Source: Bacteroidales bacterium (GTDB lineage: Bacteria; Bacteroidota; Bacteroidia; Bacteroidales; UBA12077). From it: DNA of 34,648 nt. The DNA lies in NCBI GenBank assembly GCA_030668615.1, contig DAOUTQ010000015.1:1-34648 (forward strand), given 5' to 3'. Every line of letters begins with the position of its first letter. Position 1 is the first letter of the stretch. The position numbers were made by a program, and so were the translations under genes. Positions 33,052-34,648 of the stretch are shown piece by piece. The notes beneath the pieces are model-generated. The model searched no databases and was not told where the DNA came from. It saw nothing but the letters and a program-made list of their open reading frames with translations.

Positions 33052-34458
33052 TTAAATATCGCCGTTAGCTCTCATTTTCTTGAAAATTACAAACTCGGCA
33101 TTCTGATCCGGCGATGGAGCTGGTGATATTGAAAGTTTCCCATCCGGGGCAATAAAATAATATGTTGGGAACGCCCTAATATCATAATCTTTAAAAACTT
33201 CAGACTGATTTCCATAATGCAGAAAGGTAAATGGATAACCTTCGTTTTCAACAAAATACCTCATTTGTTCAATCGTCTCGTCTAAACAAATTATTACTAT
33301 TTCGAAATGATCTTTATGTTTCTTATAAAGGTTCTCAAGCATTTTAAATTCCTTTATGCACGCATAACTAATTGAAGTGCAAAAACCCAGATACACATAT
33401 TTTCCTTTAAAAGAATCTAAAGAAATTAGATTACTATCCTTATCGTACAATTCAAACTCAGGCGGATAAAAACCTATCATAAGTTTTGTAACCTTCGTTT
33501 TTATATTTTGGGCTATTTCTTTATGTTCAGGAATTATCGTCTGATCTGCTAAAGAATCCAGAACAGTCAACATTGCAGATCTGGAAAAACGGTCTTTATA
33601 AAATTCGTCATGCAAGCATTTAAGAATAACGAATTCTCTTAAGGCTTCGTTTGTGAGCACTGAGTCTTGTCCGAGTGTTTTCTTTAGTGACTTGATACTT
33701 TTTAATCTGCCAATATCATAATAAATTTGCTTTCCTTCTTCAGTTCTACCAAAATAATGAAAATAATTTTCGTAAACCTGATTAAACAAATCCATATATG
33801 CAGGATTATCATATAAGATTTCATTGTTCAGAAAATACTCTTTGGAGATTTCTTTCATTCTTAATGAAGATGCTAAATTAAGAAATGATGCGTATTTATA
33901 ATTCTTAAATTCATTAAAAAAAGAATTCTGAACTTGAGAAAATATAGAATCAATCCCTGTTATTATTTTTTCAGTATCAATATTTCCTGATTTCTTATAC
34001 ATTGAATATGCATTTTCAGAAATCATGTTCGTGTATATCTCATCAAAGAAAGCAAGTTGATAATTTAATTCTGTATCACTTGAATTTTCAATTCCCAAAT
34101 GATAAAGTACGTGTTCAAAATAAGGATTTAGTTTGTCGGCAATTGATTTTTCTTTTCTCTCCGGGAATAACAGTTCATACTCCTTGTTTGGTTCTGCAAA
34201 AACAAACGCTTCATAAACACCTAACTTTATATGAACATAATTAGTTTTCTCAGTTGTAAAAGAACATGTAAAATCCCCATTTTTATCAACTACTGTGGCG
34301 CAAAGTTCTTCTTCGGTAAAAGTTATATAATCAGAATAAGTTGAAAAAATAAATTTTTCACCAGCATACTCAGGTACATTTCCTTTTAAAATAACATTTT
34401 GAGAAAACAGTGTTTGAGGTAATACAATTAGTATTAGTAATAAGAGTTTTAAACGCAT
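33052..34458 (-). CDS. Exported thioredoxin-like (TlpA/AhpC-type) protein with SxxC in place of CxxC
   Basis: The 468-residue protein has a signal peptide (1-19, ending LFS before Gln20), then a beta-rich domain (about 20-110) and a long helical middle (about 120-320). The C-terminal thioredoxin fold (about 335-468) shows FELYDKDSNLISLDSFKGKYVYLGF and the cis-proline region DIRAFPTYYFIAPDGK. This layout is common for Bacteroidota periplasmic redoxins. At the active site the usual WCxxC is S364-Y-A-C367, with another Cys at 360. The nucleophilic Cys is therefore absent and normal disulfide exchange is doubtful. coaD lies 7 bp upstream on the same strand. Confidence 0.85.
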   Translation of the reverse strand: MRLKLLLLILIVLPQTLFSQNVILKGNVPEYAGEKFIFSTYSDYITFTEEELCATVVDKNGDFTCSFTTEKTNYVHIKLGVYEAFVFAEPNKEYELLFPERKEKSIADKLNPYFEHVLYHLGIENSSDTELNYQLAFFDEIYTNMISENAYSMYKKSGNIDTEKIITGIDSIFSQVQNSFFNEFKNYKYASFLNLASSLRMKEISKEYFLNNEILYDNPAYMDLFNQVYENYFHYFGRTEEGKQIYYDIGRLKSIKSLKKTLGQDSVLTNEALREFVILKCLHDEFYKDRFSRSAMLTVLDSLADQTIIPEHKEIAQNIKTKVTKLMIGFYPPEFELYDKDSNLISLDSFKGKYVYLGFCTSISYACIKEFKMLENLYKKHKDHFEIVIICLDETIEQMRYFVENEGYPFTFLHYGNQSEVFKDYDIRAFPTYYFIAPDGKLSISPAPSPDQNAEFVIFKKMRANGDI

Positions 34459-34465
34459 TTTGACA

Positions 34466-34648
34466 TTATTTTTTAATCACCATTTTTTTCGGGATAAACT
34501 TACTTACATCACCTCCATGACGAATAATATCACGAACAATAGAAGAGTTAACCGGAGTATGTTCTGGCATAGTTAATAAGAATACTGTTTCGATACCATC
34601 GTGCATTGCCTTATTTACTTGTGCAATAGCTCTTTCGTATTCAAAGTC
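34466..34648 (-). CDS. coaD: Pantetheine-phosphate adenylyltransferase, C-terminal part (truncated by the window end)
   Basis: The frame on the minus strand is open to the window edge and encodes 60 residues ending in MVIKK and a stop. It contains FEYERAIAQVNKAM, ETVFLLTMPEHTPVNSSIVR and the closing GGDVSKFIP, all typical of the C-terminal half of CoaD, the fourth enzyme of coenzyme A synthesis. The nucleotide-binding N-terminal half is outside the window. The stop is 7 bp from the start of the redoxin-like gene, so the two are probably in one operon. Confidence 0.92.
   Translation of the reverse strand, partial: DFEYERAIAQVNKAMHDGIETVFLLTMPEHTPVNSSIVRDIIRHGGDVSKFIPKKMVIKK

Overview
The window is low-GC DNA (about one third G+C by eye) from a member of the Bacteroidota, most likely a Bacteroidales/Marinilabiliales-type organism. 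The evidence is the gene set and its arrangement: divergent birA / rsfS-ftsH-cdsA-psd, a PorV/PorQ-family protein and a cargo with a type IX secretion (T9SS) type B sorting domain, a DUF5916 outer-membrane protein, DUF4492-cydA-cydB, a DAHP synthase-chorismate mutase fusion, TAnnTTTG-like promoter elements, and signal peptides that nearly all leave an N-terminal Gln. HydF plus cytochrome bd suggest a life at low oxygen. No tRNA, rRNA, CRISPR array, integrase or complete insertion sequence was seen.

Region 1 (1-10.2 kb) is an envelope-glycan/accessory block. It holds the end of a GT-C-like membrane protein, a GtrB/DPM1-type glycosyltransferase, a GT-C-like protein with a duplicated C-terminal helical motif, a second GT2 with an unusual insert, a convergent flippase-like (UPF0104) protein, another large membrane protein, then hydF one base downstream, and finally a Gfo/Idh/MocA oxidoreductase paired with a radical SAM protein carrying a reduced SPASM domain. 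Genes overlap or nearly touch, implying co-transcription.

Region 2 (10.2-14.5 kb) holds a DUF5916/CBM9-like outer-membrane protein and a periplasmic metallo-beta-lactamase-fold protein. The pair is bracketed by two nearly identical 124-bp MITE-like elements in direct orientation, with REP-like sequences beside the second gene. It is the most mobile-looking part of the window.

Region 3 (14.5-19.6 kb) holds a lipoprotein-type glutaminyl cyclase, a small HAD phosphatase, a PorV/PorQ-family beta-barrel, pssA-purS, and the DAHP synthase-chorismate mutase. The glutaminyl cyclase matters because the five signal-peptidase-I-type exported proteins visible here all appear to be cut just before Gln.

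Region 4 (19.7-22.8 kb, minus strand) is a cytochrome bd operon: DUF4492 protein, cydA, cydB and a 33-residue single-helix ORF at 19713-19814 that looks like a CydX/CydS-type accessory subunit. Region 5 (22.9-34.6 kb) is mostly housekeeping: a T9SS cargo, two transporters, a lipoprotein, psd-cdsA-ftsH-rsfS, birA, a SRPBCC protein, pyrE, a Nudix hydrolase, a redoxin-like exported protein and the 3' end of coaD. With pssA, all three enzymes from phosphatidate to phosphatidylethanolamine (CdsA, PssA, Psd) lie in this window.

I see no single large unknown system. The best leads are the cytochrome bd small ORF, the Gfo/Idh/MocA-radical SAM pair, the MITE pair, the Gln-after-signal-peptide pattern next to a glutaminyl cyclase, and a redoxin whose CxxC is replaced by SxxC.
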